A stretch of 64,000 nt of DNA. Source: an uncultured Lachnospiraceae bacterium (lineage in GTDB: Bacteria; Bacillota; Clostridia; Lachnospirales; Lachnospiraceae). The translations under genes and the position numbers were made by a program. The first letter of the stretch is position 1; every line of letters begins with the position of its first letter. The stretch lies in the NCBI GenBank assembly GCA_910588125.1, contig CAJUPI010000008.1, positions 1 through 64,000 of the forward strand, in the 5' to 3' direction. A model generated the notes under the pieces. The model worked only from the letters and a program-made list of their open reading frames with translations, was not told where the DNA came from and made no database searches. Positions 55,153 through 64,000 of this stretch are shown here, piece by piece.

Positions 55153-56277
55153 TCATCTGCCTTGCAACACCCTATCTAAAAGTTCCGCCAGCGGCTCCAT
55201 GGCATTGTATGCTTCCTCGCCACTGTTGGTCTGTGCTCCTACTTCAATCAATGCCGAACGCGGCCGCAAATGCAGGTTGTAGCGGAGACCTTTCATATAT
55301 ATTTTCCTGGTATAGCCAGGAAAACGTTGCGCCGCATCGAGCTGCATCTGCAAAGTAAAAGCCAGGTTTTCCCGGAGATAGGGATTCGGCAGGTATGCAA
55401 TCTCTTCTTCCGGCGTCCGGCTCATGCCCTGAAAAAACATAATATTTGCTGTCGGCTTTCCATTTACCTCTGACATCAGATGCAAAGTATCCTTTACTCC
55501 GTCGCGGTGCAAATCCAGCACTACCTCGATAGAGGGATTCTCCTGTAAAATCTTACTGATTCCCTCCAGCGCATAATTGTAAGCACGGCTTCGATCCAGC
55601 GTCCCTCCTTGGATATCATACCTGCTTGTATCATGGATTACGCCCCAGCCCTTTTCTTCCAAAAGCTGTGTCAGCCGATTCCCAATGCCAACCACAGATG
55701 CCTCTGGGTTTTCTGGCCCATAATCTGCATAGGTCTCTTGCGAATGTGTATGATAAATCAAAATTTGAGGCTTTGGACCGCCCTTTTCCAGCCCCAGATC
55801 CATATCCAGAAGCTCCTCTGCCCTCATCAGCTCCCTGGGAGCTGTCGTCGAAGTATGAACACTGTAAAAATTCTTCATCAGATAATCATAATCCTGTAGC
55901 TGAGCCAGCGCCGGTATGTTTTCTCCTTTTCGGCCATTTTCTCCATCCCCTCTGCCATCAATACCTTCTGTCGCCATAATCCCTTGTATATTGTCGCTTG
56001 CCGTTCTTTCCTGATTCACATCTTCTCCCGTTTCCTGATTTTGGGGCCGGTTCCATCCTCCCCCCATGGTTCCTGCATTTTCGGGTCCGGCACCGGTACT
56101 CTCATCCCAAAAAAGGTACACGTATGTGTCATACGTATACCTGTAGTTCTGGTAAATCGCATAAGAAGGATCTCTCCCGTATTCCCGTACTGGTTCCTTA
56201 TCCGGCGCCATAGCCGGATAACAGCCTCCCAGCAACAAAGTCAAACCACGAATCAACCATATCATCAGCTCATTCAA
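55153..56277 (-). CDS. spoIIP: Stage II sporulation protein P
   Basis: Peptidoglycan hydrolase of the SpoIID-SpoIIM-SpoIIP engulfment machine, 374 residues. After an N-terminal hydrophobic segment (about 3-18, ending in a Gly-Gly-Cys) and a low-complexity linker of about 75 residues, the amidase domain begins with the zinc-binding [12 protein letters not shown] (HTHS at 176-179). It ends with [19 protein letters not shown]. The start is a TTG ten bases after AAAGGAG, overlapping the sigE end by 8 bp. Placement directly after sigE fits expression during sporulation. Confidence 0.94.
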   Translation of the reverse strand: MNELMIWLIRGLTLLLGGCYPAMAPDKEPVREYGRDPSYAIYQNYRYTYDTYVYLFWDESTGAGPENAGTMGGGWNRPQNQETGEDVNQERTASDNIQGIMATEGIDGRGDGENGRKGENIPALAQLQDYDYLMKNFYSVHTSTTAPRELMRAEELLDMDLGLEKGGPKPQILIYHTHSQETYADYGPENPEASVVGIGNRLTQLLEEKGWGVIHDTSRYDIQGGTLDRSRAYNYALEGISKILQENPSIEVVLDLHRDGVKDTLHLMSEVNGKPTANIMFFQGMSRTPEEEIAYLPNPYLRENLAFTLQMQLDAAQRFPGYTRKIYMKGLRYNLHLRPRSALIEVGAQTNSGEEAYNAMEPLAELLDRVLQGR

Positions 56278-57010
56278 GCCGAATGATCTCCTTTTTCAGA
56301 CGTTTCATAATCTTCTTTTCCAGACGGGAAATATAGGACTGGGAAATGCCTAACAAATCAGCTACCTCTTTCTGTGTCATCTCGTTTCCATCTGCATCCT
56401 TTAATCCATAACGCAGTTCAACAATTTTCCGTTCCCGGGGATTCAAGCGGCTGATAGCATGGTTCAGCAGGCTTTTTTCTGTCTCATCTTCCAGATCCCG
56501 GTAGATGACATCCTCGTCTGTCCCCAGAATATCGGACAATAAAAGCTCGTTACCATCCCAATCCACGTTAAGAGGTTCATCAATGGATACCTCCATGCGG
56601 GTTTTATTGTTTCTGCGCAGATACATGAGAATCTCATTTTCAATACAGCGGGAAGCATAGGTAGCCAGCTTGATATTCTTTTCCGGATTAAAAGTATTGA
56701 TCGCCTTGATCAGCCCAATCGTACCAATCGAGATCAAATCTTCCACCCCTACACAGGTATTATCAAATTTCTTGGCAATATAGACTACCAATCGCAGGTT
56801 ATGCTCAATCAGCTGCGAACGGGCCTCTTTTTCTTCCTCTGTCCCCAGCTGAGCTATCCGCTCTGCTTCCTCCTTCGCATCCAAAGGTGGCGGCAGGATA
56901 TCAGCGCCGCCTATGTAATGCACCTCTCCCTGACGTTGCCATAGCATTGTTGTAAAAGAGGGCGCCGCTTTGAATTGAAACCGATTCGGTATGGAAACCT
57001 TTACTATCAT
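56270..57010 (-). CDS. sigE: Sporulation sigma factor SigE (pro-sigma-E)
   Basis: Early mother-cell sigma factor, 246 residues. The N-terminal pro-sequence of about 28 residues ends before [13 protein letters not shown], matching the known processing region of pro-sigma-E. Region 2 has [13 protein letters not shown] and [22 protein letters not shown], and region 4 ends with [20 protein letters not shown]. It is 91 bp from its processing protease SpoIIGA in the classic spoIIG order. Confidence 0.97.
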   Translation of the reverse strand: MIVKVSIPNRFQFKAAPSFTTMLWQRQGEVHYIGGADILPPPLDAKEEAERIAQLGTEEEKEARSQLIEHNLRLVVYIAKKFDNTCVGVEDLISIGTIGLIKAINTFNPEKNIKLATYASRCIENEILMYLRRNNKTRMEVSIDEPLNVDWDGNELLLSDILGTDEDVIYRDLEDETEKSLLNHAISRLNPRERKIVELRYGLKDADGNEMTQKEVADLLGISQSYISRLEKKIMKRLKKEIIRLE

Positions 57011-57101
57011 TTCTTTATAATTCCTCCAAATTCATTCTTCATTATGTAGCTGTTTTATAAGCTTACAGTTACATGCAAAATCCGCAGCTGTTACCGGCCG
57101 G

Positions 57102-57974
57102 TTATCTTTTTGACCCATGAAGCAACATCTCATAACGATTATCCGACGACAATGGCCGTTTACTGATTGCCAGCCATGGCCGGTCATAATGTCGGATTCC
57201 CCCTCCCTCTTTTTCTACTTCCATGAAATCAATCCGGATTCCAGGCATCATGGCATATTCGGAATCTACAGTCCGAAACGGAATATAAATTATCTGAGGA
57301 ACTGTCTTACACAAAGCAAGGGAGACCGATTTGGTAACTACATGAACGGGCTGGCCGCCATAAGGCTCATATAACTGGTTTCCCGTATCCCACAATGCCG
57401 TTACCACTCGTTCTGTTCCCCGGTAGGACAGCTTTACCTGACATAGGACCGCTTGTTCTTTGGCTTTTTTTCTGACCAGTTTCAGACAGGCAAGAATGCC
57501 AAAATAAATTCCCGCCGCCAACAGGCACAGGGGAAAAAGTTTCCACTGGCAAACGGCTCTTGTTCCTGAAAGGTAATATCCTGTTGTCATTTGATCTCCC
57601 AACAGATCAAAAATCCCTCCAGCCATCACGCTTACCAGCCAGAAGGCCACCAGGCAGCTTCCCACATGGTGAAAATTCAGCCAGTCATGCCACCTCCTTT
57701 TGTCAGGCTGGCAACACCGGCGCCGCCCGGTGCCAAAAGCCACTATTACCATGGCCGTCCCCAACCCCAGCCAAGCCAAAAGGAATGCGGCCCAGCCAGA
57801 AGGCTCCTGGAATAATAAATTCAGACAGGCCCATACTCCTCCCAGCAAAGAAGATAACGCCAGTCTCCACCAGGGCGACGACAAATGAAGCAGATAATTT
57901 ACCAGTGAAAGCAGCAGATAATCCATTCCAAAATTAACCAGAAAAAAAACGTCCAGATACAACGTGATTGCCAC
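57102..57974 (-). CDS. spoIIGA: Sigma-E processing peptidase SpoIIGA
   Basis: Membrane-bound aspartic protease of 290 residues that activates pro-sigma-E. Five N-terminal membrane helices are followed by a protease domain with catalytic Asp in ALWDTGNQL (D196). The start codon is GTG, about 11 bases after GGAGGTGA. Directly upstream of sigE and behind a promoter with spoIIG-like geometry. Confidence 0.95.
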   Translation of the reverse strand: MAITLYLDVFFLVNFGMDYLLLSLVNYLLHLSSPWWRLALSSLLGGVWACLNLLFQEPSGWAAFLLAWLGLGTAMVIVAFGTGRRRCCQPDKRRWHDWLNFHHVGSCLVAFWLVSVMAGGIFDLLGDQMTTGYYLSGTRAVCQWKLFPLCLLAAGIYFGILACLKLVRKKAKEQAVLCQVKLSYRGTERVVTALWDTGNQLYEPYGGQPVHVVTKSVSLALCKTVPQIIYIPFRTVDSEYAMMPGIRIDFMEVEKEGGGIRHYDRPWLAISKRPLSSDNRYEMLLHGSKR

Positions 57975-58049
57975 GTTCGAAAAGTCTCACCTCCCTGTCA
58001 CACAGAACAGCCATTTCGATACCTTCCCTGTTCGTTCACAGCTACTATT

Positions 58050-58118
58050 ATTATAAACACTGTTAAGAGAAAATTTTGTCAAAGACAGAGAGCTAACCCC
58101 ATTTTTTTGCACGACAAA
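58050..58118 (-). promoter_or_regulatory. spoIIG-type promoter with 21-bp spacer and Spo0A-box-like sites
   Basis: On the minus strand perfect TTGACA (58077-58082) and TATAAT (58050-58055) are 21 bp apart, too far for a normal sigma-A promoter but close to the 22-bp spacing known for Bacillus subtilis spoIIG, which needs Spo0A-P. TTTGTCAAA (plus strand, 58075-58083) overlaps the -35 and TTTGTCGTG (minus strand, 58110-58118) lies further upstream; both resemble the Spo0A box TTTGTCGAA. Confidence 0.7.
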
Positions 58119-58152
58119 AAAAGACAGAAAACTCCCCGAGCTTCTGTCTTTC
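58114..58152 (-). terminator. Terminator of ftsZ
   Basis: Perfect 10-bp stem AAAGACAGAA / TTCTGTCTTT (58120-58129 and 58142-58151) followed on the minus strand by seven T residues. It lies about 60 bases past the ftsZ stop and separates ftsZ from the spoIIG promoter. Confidence 0.85.
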
Positions 58153-58211
58153 TATTCCATATAACAATCCCTGTATCCTTGAGCACAAATCCGTCCTGGC
58201 TTTGTTTCGCA

Positions 58212-59447
58212 CTAACGCTTATTCTTTAAAAAATCCGGAATATTAATCTGTACATCCCGATTCATCGGACGATAAGCCGCCTGCTGTGAAGGTGCCTGCT
58301 GAGACCCCATGCCCGGCTGCACCGGTTTTTGCTGCATCGGTTGAGGTTGCCCTGTCCTGGCTGTGGCACTCGCCTCGGCCGCTGCCGCCGCTGAATTTGC
58401 ATTCTGATTCGTAAAGTTCATTCCGCCAGGCATCTTTGGCTTATAATTGTTAAAACCAGCCATCGCCTTGTTCACCGAAGATGCGGCATTCACACTATGA
58501 CCATCCAGTCCGGTAGCGATCACTGTAATGCTGGCCTCATCCTGCGCATTCTCATCATACATGGCCCCAAATATAATATTGGCATCATCACCGGCCAGCT
58601 CCTGAACATAGCTTGCCGCTTCATTGGCCTCAATCAGGCTGATATCTCCCGAGATATTGATGATCACATGTGTGGCGCCTTCAATCGTAGTCTCTAAAAG
58701 AGGGCTCGACACTGCCTGCTTCACAGCTTCCAGCGCCTTCTCATCACCCTTGGCATGTCCGATCCCGATATGGGCGATCCCCTTGTCCGTCATGACTGTC
58801 TGCACGTCAGCAAAATCCAGATTAATCAGGCCCGGCACATTGATCAGATCTGTGATCCCCTGAACCGCCTGCTGCAAAACCTCGTCCGCTTTTCTCAAAG
58901 CATCTGGCATGGTGGTCCGGCGGTCTACGATCTCCAACAGCTTGTCATTGGGAATCACAATCAAAGTATCCACGCTCTCCTTCAAACGCTCAATGCCGCT
59001 GAGGGCATTTGTCATGCGGGTCTTCGCCTCAAAACGGAACGGCTTGGTCACCACACCTACCGTCAAAATCCCCATGTCCTTTGCCAGGCGAGCAATCACC
59101 GGAGCGGCTCCAGTACCTGTACCGCCTCCCATCCCACAGGTGACAAAAACCATATCAGCCCCTTTCATAACCTGGGCTAACTCATCAGAATTCTCCTCTG
59201 CCGCCTTCTGCCCTACTTCCGGCTTCGCTCCTGCCCCCAATCCCTTAGTCAGCTTCTCTCCAATCTGCATAGCGGTCGGCGCCTTACAAAACTGCAACGC
59301 CTGCTTATCTGTATTGATTCCGATGAATTCCACACCGGCAATATTTTCCTCAATCATACGATTCACGGCATTATTACCTGCGCCGCCGACTCCGATCACT
59401 ACAATTCTTGCAGAATTTTCCGCCTCATTTATCTTAATCTCTAACAA
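58212..59447 (-). CDS. ftsZ: Cell division GTPase FtsZ
   Basis: Tubulin-like protein of 411 residues that forms the division ring. The GTP-binding loop GGGTGTG is near residues 106-112, and the N-terminus carries [14 protein letters not shown] Gln/Ala-rich linker of about 75 residues leads to the conserved C-terminal peptide [10 protein letters not shown], which binds FtsA/SepF-type partners. It has its own promoter and terminator. Confidence 0.98.
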   Translation of the reverse strand: MLEIKINEAENSARIVVIGVGGAGNNAVNRMIEENIAGVEFIGINTDKQALQFCKAPTAMQIGEKLTKGLGAGAKPEVGQKAAEENSDELAQVMKGADMVFVTCGMGGGTGTGAAPVIARLAKDMGILTVGVVTKPFRFEAKTRMTNALSGIERLKESVDTLIVIPNDKLLEIVDRRTTMPDALRKADEVLQQAVQGITDLINVPGLINLDFADVQTVMTDKGIAHIGIGHAKGDEKALEAVKQAVSSPLLETTIEGATHVIINISGDISLIEANEAASYVQELAGDDANIIFGAMYDENAQDEASITVIATGLDGHSVNAASSVNKAMAGFNNYKPKMPGGMNFTNQNANSAAAAAEASATARTGQPQPMQQKPVQPGMGSQQAPSQQAAYRPMNRDVQINIPDFLKNKR

Positions 59448-59530
59448 GACTTTCTTCCTCCTTCAGCCCTCTCAGATCCATCTCTGCATGTATCATCCCT
59501 CATATGCATTCTCAATCTGGTCTATCTAAT

Positions 59531-59559
59531 ACTATATGTGATTTTTTAAAAAATATCAA
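59531..59559 (-). promoter_or_regulatory. Promoter of ftsZ
   Basis: TTGATA (59554-59559), 17 bp, TATAGT (59531-59536) on the minus strand, in the 177-bp gap between ftsQ and ftsZ and about 85 bases upstream of the ftsZ start. Confidence 0.6.
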
Positions 59560-59624
59560 CCGTTATTTTACAAAAACTTTGCAAGTTTTTGTCCCCTCTC
59601 CGAATCAATCCCGACAATTCCGGA

Positions 59625-60350
59625 TCATTTGGGTTCCAGAGTGTAACCCGCACGGATATTTGCCTCATCATAGTCCTCCAGATGGAGGATCCCACTGACT
59701 CCCTCCAATTGTGGAAGCATATCCTTAAGCTCAGAAACCTTGCCGTTTAAGTTGCCTCCGTTGCCCAAAAGGACCTCTATCCCTTTCATATACAAAGTAA
59801 TGTCCCCGTATCTTCCGTATTGAATCCGATCCACCTGAAGATGATTAATCGTAAGAATCTGTGTCAGATTCAGGATCTCCTGAAAAATCTCCTCTTTTTC
59901 CAACGGCAGCTTCTGATAAAGGACAATCTGGCCAAACTTCAGGCCCGTGATAAGCGGAACTCCTGGTAACGCCTCATTTGCGCTCTCTACAATGATCCCA
60001 TCCTTGTCAAAGTACATATAGCTGCTCATATAAGATACATAACCCACTACGCTCTTTTCATAAACGATTACTTCCACATGATTCGGAGCCTGAAAAACAA
60101 TCTCATAGTCTTCCACAAAAGGGATTTGGATATGTTTCCGGAAACGATCCTGCAAAAAACAAAGTAACGTATTCCTGCTCTTGCTATCCGGAAACAAAAA
60201 GCCTGCAATTTCCTCCTGGGTATATTGCTTATTTCCCGTCACCTCCACCTGGGTGATCCGGAGAGAAAAACACAAAATCCCCGCTAACAATACAATAATT
60301 GCTATCCAAATCCAAGGTCTTCCTTTTTTTTCATTTTGTATTTGCCGCAT
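59625..60350 (-). CDS. ftsQ: Cell division protein FtsQ/DivIB
   Basis: A 241-residue bitopic membrane protein: short cytoplasmic basic tail, one helix (about 13-31), then a POTRA domain beginning ITQVEVTGNKQYT and a beta domain. It is part of the FtsQLB divisome complex. It begins 3 bp after murA, and is therefore co-transcribed with it. Confidence 0.93.
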   Translation of the reverse strand: MRQIQNEKKGRPWIWIAIIVLLAGILCFSLRITQVEVTGNKQYTQEEIAGFLFPDSKSRNTLLCFLQDRFRKHIQIPFVEDYEIVFQAPNHVEVIVYEKSVVGYVSYMSSYMYFDKDGIIVESANEALPGVPLITGLKFGQIVLYQKLPLEKEEIFQEILNLTQILTINHLQVDRIQYGRYGDITLYMKGIEVLLGNGGNLNGKVSELKDMLPQLEGVSGILHLEDYDEANIRAGYTLEPK

Positions 60351-60353
60351 GAT

Positions 60354-61607
60354 TCAATCCTCTTCTAACGCGATCCTTGCCCCTAATGCTGTCAGATCCC
60401 CGCAAATATCCTCATAACCCCGGCTGATATAGGAATATCCGTGAATACGGCTTTCATTTTCTGAGGCAAGTCCTGCTACCACCAATGCTGCTCCTCCCCG
60501 TAAATCCGACGCCCAAAGCTCACCTCCTGCCAATGGATAGCTTCCCATCACATAAGCGCTTCCTCCTTCAATCGTGATATGGGCACCGATTTTTTTCAGC
60601 TCCTCTGCCGTAGCAAACCGTTCCTCGAATATATTTTCCTGAATTTGCGAATAGCCCTCTGCAACCGATGCCACAGCCAGCATCACAGACTGCAAATCTG
60701 TGGGAAACTCCGGATAAGGACCTGTACTCAGATTTACCGGCTGCGGCCTGCCATCCATCCGTGCGCAGATCCGATCCGGACCGAACTCACAAACACAGCC
60801 CGTCTGCCGTAACGCCTCCCATGTTCCTGCCATATGTGTTGCCGGCACCCCTCGCAGGCACAATTCCCCGCCTGTTGCGGCCAGCGCTCCCAGATACGTA
60901 CCAGCCACAATCCGATCTCCCGGCACCGTAAATTCGCAATCATGCAGCTTCCTGCCGCCATAAACGGTCAGAAAGCTGCTTCCGATCCCTTCTATCCGGG
61001 CTCCCATCGACTCACAAAAACGGCAAAGCACTTCTATCTCCGGCTCCCTGGCCGCCCCCCGGATGCAGGTAATCCCTCTGGCCGCCACAGCAGCCATCAA
61101 AGCATTTTCGGTGGCTCCGACACTGGGAAACGGAAGAGACAGCTTTGCTCCCTGCAAATTTCCGGCAAACGCCTGGATCGTCTCGCCTTCACTGCAAATT
61201 TCAGCTCCCATCTGCTGCAAGGCTGCCAGATGCAAATCAATCGGGCGCCGTCCTATGACACACCCTCCCGGATAACAGGTCTCTGCCTGATGAAGGCGGC
61301 CCAGGAGCGGTCCTAACAGCATAATGGAGGAACGCATTCGCCCTCCTGCCTCATCTGGCACCTGGCTCTTACATAATCCCCGGGTATCGATCGCCAGCTC
61401 ATGCCCTTCTAACCGGCATCCGCATCCCAGCGCTTCCAATATCTCTATCATACAGAACACGTCCTGTATCCTGGGAATGTTTTTTATCACGATCCTACCC
61501 TCATGAAGCAGGGCGGCGGCCATCACCGGCAGCACAGCATTCTTGGATCCCTGAATCTCCATCTCTCCCTGCAGGCTTCTCATGCCCTGGATTCGAATAA
61601 CAGACAA
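60354..61607 (-). CDS. murA: UDP-N-acetylglucosamine 1-carboxyvinyltransferase
   Basis: First committed enzyme of peptidoglycan synthesis, 417 residues. The substrate-binding Lys22 (SKNA) and the catalytic loop with C116 (PGGCVIG), the target of fosfomycin in this family, are present. It occupies the site where murG is often found between ftsW and ftsQ. Confidence 0.97.
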   Translation of the reverse strand: MSVIRIQGMRSLQGEMEIQGSKNAVLPVMAAALLHEGRIVIKNIPRIQDVFCMIEILEALGCGCRLEGHELAIDTRGLCKSQVPDEAGGRMRSSIMLLGPLLGRLHQAETCYPGGCVIGRRPIDLHLAALQQMGAEICSEGETIQAFAGNLQGAKLSLPFPSVGATENALMAAVAARGITCIRGAAREPEIEVLCRFCESMGARIEGIGSSFLTVYGGRKLHDCEFTVPGDRIVAGTYLGALAATGGELCLRGVPATHMAGTWEALRQTGCVCEFGPDRICARMDGRPQPVNLSTGPYPEFPTDLQSVMLAVASVAEGYSQIQENIFEERFATAEELKKIGAHITIEGGSAYVMGSYPLAGGELWASDLRGGAALVVAGLASENESRIHGYSYISRGYEDICGDLTALGARIALEED

Positions 61608-61688
61608 TCCGATACCTCCTGTGGTATTTGCCTATATTCTATCCTATGTAATATATGGAAAAAAGTTCTAATGCCGATATTGTTCTCT

Positions 61689-62822
61689 CTACTTTTCCAA
61701 TTTGATCTGATTGGAAACACTTAAAACCATTCCCATCTCTATCATCAAAAACATCACTGATGTACCTCCATAACTGATAAACGGCAATGTAATCCCAGTA
61801 TTGGGAATGGTGTTGGTCACCACTGCAATATTCAGAATGGCCTGAATAGCAATATGTCCCATCACTCCCACTACAAGCAGGGAACCGAACAGATCCGGGG
61901 CATTGGCCGCAATCAGCATAAACCGGTAGATCAAAAACAGAAAAATCAGAATCACTGAGATAGCGCCAAACAACCCCAGCTCTTCACAGATAATCGCAAA
62001 AATATAATCGTTCTGGGCCTCCGGAACAAACCCCATCTTTTGGATACTCTCTCCTAAGCCCTTCCCCACCAGGCCCCCCGATCCAATCGCATACAAGCCC
62101 TGCAATACCTGAAAGCCGCCATCCATCGGATAAGCCTCCGGATCCAGCCACACATAAATCCGCTCCAGCTGATACGGCTTTAAAAGCTTAATCTTCTCAA
62201 GCGCATAGGCCAACGGCCCCGCTATTGCCACCACGCCGGCTCCGGCAGCGGCACAAAGGAAAAACGGCCACTTCTTCTCACAGGCTACAAACAACATGAA
62301 AAAAGCAATCCCAATGATAATAATACCCGAGCTTAAATTATTGGCCGCCACCAGGCCGGCAATCGGAAACGTCAGTATGGCTACCATCCCCACGGCGCGC
62401 AGGGAATTAATCTTTCTGCCCATCTGGGTGATCACCGCCGCTAACAGGACAATCAGCACAATCTTTACAAATTCCGTGGGCTGAAAAGTGATGCCGCCCA
62501 CATTCAGCCAGCGCCGGCTGCCATGAGAATCATGTCCCATTACCGCCACAGCAATCATCAGGACATAGGAAAGCAGGTAGGCCAACACAGCAAAGCGGGC
62601 ATACCAGTGATAATCCAGCTTGGATATAATAAGAGCCAGCAGTAAGCCGCTCATGGATATCTTCAGCTGTCGCATCATATAGTAAGAGGCATCTCCATGC
62701 TGCAATTGCGCAGTATAGGAGCTGGCACTGTAAATCATCACCAGACCAAAAGCTGTTACGAATATCACGCTAAACAGCAGACTGTAATCGTAGAATCGCT
62801 TTGGTTTATTCTTTTTTGCCAG
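61689..62822 (-). CDS. ftsW: Lipid II flippase/glycosyltransferase FtsW (SEDS family), apparent CTG start
   Basis: SEDS-family peptidoglycan polymerase acting at the division site, about 377 residues, with ten membrane helices. The ends of several conserved loops are visible, including GLVMIYSASS, FQPTEFVK and LPFISYGG. The first usual start in frame is a GTG at 62768, inside the first membrane helix. The frame stays open upstream and contains a CTG at 62822 placed 8 bases after GGAGAGGAGG; starting there gives (M)AKKNKPKRFYDYSLLF, a normal cytoplasmic head for the family. No ATG, GTG or TTG lies between the upstream in-frame stop and the CTG. Confidence 0.9.
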   Translation of the reverse strand: MAKKNKPKRFYDYSLLFSVIFVTAFGLVMIYSASSYTAQLQHGDASYYMMRQLKISMSGLLLALIISKLDYHWYARFAVLAYLLSYVLMIAVAVMGHDSHGSRRWLNVGGITFQPTEFVKIVLIVLLAAVITQMGRKINSLRAVGMVAILTFPIAGLVAANNLSSGIIIIGIAFFMLFVACEKKWPFFLCAAAGAGVVAIAGPLAYALEKIKLLKPYQLERIYVWLDPEAYPMDGGFQVLQGLYAIGSGGLVGKGLGESIQKMGFVPEAQNDYIFAIICEELGLFGAISVILIFLFLIYRFMLIAANAPDLFGSLLVVGVMGHIAIQAILNIAVVTNTIPNTGITLPFISYGGTSVMFLMIEMGMVLSVSNQIKLEK

Positions 62823-62900
62823 ATACTTTACCTCCTCTCCGGCTGCCGGAATCCCCTTTAAGGCAGCTCAGAATCTACAACGGTTCTCCTGTCAAGACCG

Positions 62901-64000
62901 TTACAGATTTCTCACACATTCTTTAAAAATATCGCCCCGTTGCTCATAATTATCAAACATTCCCCAACTCGCGCAGGCCGGGGAGAGAAGCACGCTGTCG
63001 CCGGCATCTGCATAAGCAGCACAGACATGCACAGCCTCCTCCATATCCTCGGCATACATAATCTCGTTAAAGCCGTGGGCACGGGCGCATTCTGCAATTT
63101 TGTCCCGCGTCTGTCCGATCAGGACCAGATATTTGACTTTGCCGGCAAATTCCCGGATCCATTCATCATATTCACTATGTTTATCATAACCGCCGGCAAT
63201 CAATACGGTCGGCCCCGGCATAGCACGAATCGCCTGAATCGCCGCATCTGGATTCGTTCCCTTGGAGTCATTGTAATATTTCACTCCGGCGCGTTCCAAA
63301 ACATATTCAATCCGGTGCTCCACAGCCTTAAACTCCATTACCTCCCGACGGATCACCTCCAGCGGGACCCCGATACGGATCGCAATTGCCGCCGCTGCCA
63401 TCACATTCTCATAATTGTGCCGTCCCAGAAGTTTAATCTCACGAACATCTACCAAAGGCTCCCTTTTCCCATCATGGCTGTAGATAATCTGGCTTCCGTC
63501 CAGATAAAGCCCCTCTGCCAGAGTATGTGCACTGCTGAAGAATATCACCTTCGGCTTCAGATTCTCACTTTCTCCGAATTCCCGCAATACCGGATCCTCA
63601 TAGTTGAGTACCACACAATTTTGAGCCGTCTGATTTGCCGTGATCCGTTCTTTAATTTCTATGTAGTTCTCCATGGTGCCATGGCGGTTTAAATGATCCG
63701 GCGTAATATTCAAAATCGCACTGATATCCGGACGATAATCCATAATCGTCTCCAGTTGAAAGCTGGAGACCTCCGCCACGGTCACCGATCGATCCGTCGT
63801 TTCCAGAGCCATTTCCGTACAGGGAATACCGATATTCCCCACCACAAACACCTCATGAAAATAAGCCTTCATAATCGCACCGGTCAAAGCCGTGGTGGTA
63901 GTCTTGCCGTTTGTCCCGGTGATTGCCACCAGCCGCCCTTTCGATACATGATAGGCCAGCTGGATCTCTCCCCAAATGGGAACCCCGGCGTCGTCCAGTA
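62901..64000 (-). CDS. murD: UDP-N-acetylmuramoylalanine-D-glutamate ligase, 5' end outside the window
   Basis: Cytoplasmic ligase that adds D-Glu to UDP-MurNAc-Ala. The ATP-binding motif ITGTNGKTTT is present, followed by LNITPDHLNRHG and YNDSKGTNPDA. The frame continues open to the right edge (…GVPIWGEIQLAYHVSKGRLVAITG) so the start codon and N-terminal domain, roughly the first 100 residues, are not in this window. It lies upstream of ftsW, as usual. Confidence 0.96.
   Translation of the reverse strand, partial: LDDAGVPIWGEIQLAYHVSKGRLVAITGTNGKTTTTALTGAIMKAYFHEVFVVGNIGIPCTEMALETTDRSVTVAEVSSFQLETIMDYRPDISAILNITPDHLNRHGTMENYIEIKERITANQTAQNCVVLNYEDPVLREFGESENLKPKVIFFSSAHTLAEGLYLDGSQIIYSHDGKREPLVDVREIKLLGRHNYENVMAAAAIAIRIGVPLEVIRREVMEFKAVEHRIEYVLERAGVKYYNDSKGTNPDAAIQAIRAMPGPTVLIAGGYDKHSEYDEWIREFAGKVKYLVLIGQTRDKIAECARAHGFNEIMYAEDMEEAVHVCAAYADAGDSVLLSPACASWGMFDNYEQRGDIFKECVRNL

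Noticed and set aside
55153..55180. TTGCAACACCC sequence like the arm of the palindromic elements
   Set aside because: It encodes the last residues of SpoIIP (RVLQG) and has no matching second arm.
1..64000. tRNA, rRNA, CRISPR, prophage or insertion sequence genes
   Set aside because: None were seen by eye: no regularly spaced direct repeats, no transposase or integrase motifs, and no cloverleaf noticed in the gaps. A tRNA scan was not possible.

Overview
The window looks like chromosome of an anaerobic, spore-forming member of the class Clostridia, most likely Lachnospiraceae. The evidence is a spoIIGA-sigE-spoIIP sporulation cluster downstream of ftsZ, a GerW/YtfJ spore protein, an Asp23/YloU protein, a zinc-type ribosomal protein L28, a Lys/Ala-rich DUF6465 protein, and several TRAP transporters with YesM/YesN-type regulators. 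This is inference from gene content. No rRNA, tRNA, CRISPR array, phage or transposase gene is visible. Most genes are on the minus strand, so their operons read right to left.

Layout. 0-4 kb: a TRAP transporter (dctP-dctQ-dctM) divergent from a GntR/FCD regulator, with a shared operator-like motif between them. 4-8.4 kb: yloU-yloV-recG housekeeping genes. 8.5-18 kb: accessory genes, namely an amino-acid ABC transporter behind an attenuator-like leader, an AEC permease, exonuclease III, a glutamine-amidotransferase-like protein with a displaced nucleophile cysteine, a hybrid histidine kinase and a MATE pump. 18.1-22.2 kb: an operon of an EndoQ-type PHP nuclease, a UvrD/PcrA helicase and a SIR2 protein. 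The first two look like one protein split by a single base, and SIR2 overlaps the helicase by 4 bp. 22.5-30.7 kb: rpmB (plus strand), then a long minus-strand operon yicC-rpoZ-rimO-pgsA-cinA-two unknown proteins-DUF2953-ytfJ-a 45-residue membrane protein, closed by a strong terminator.

30.8-43 kb: DUF1576 membrane protein, RsmF-like rRNA methyltransferase, HerA-like DUF853 ATPase, DUF6465 protein, AzlCD amino-acid exporter, a LysR regulator with a zinc alcohol dehydrogenase, an orphan CbiK chelatase and TrkA-TrkH potassium uptake. 43.1-50 kb: a second TRAP system with two binding proteins and a YesM/YesN two-component system. 50-64 kb: apt, a GH10-like DUF187 enzyme, hemW, lepA, spoIIP, sigE, spoIIGA, ftsZ, ftsQ, murA, ftsW and murD, which runs off the right edge. 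This part joins division, peptidoglycan precursor synthesis and the mother-cell sporulation switch.

Features most worth a second look are the SIR2/EndoQ/UvrD operon and its one-base split; a family of three long palindromic intergenic elements sharing a TTGCAAAATA-like arm; an apparent CTG start codon for ftsW; the spoIIG-type promoter with a 21-bp spacer and Spo0A-box-like sequences; and the amidotransferase whose catalytic Cys appears swapped with a Gly.
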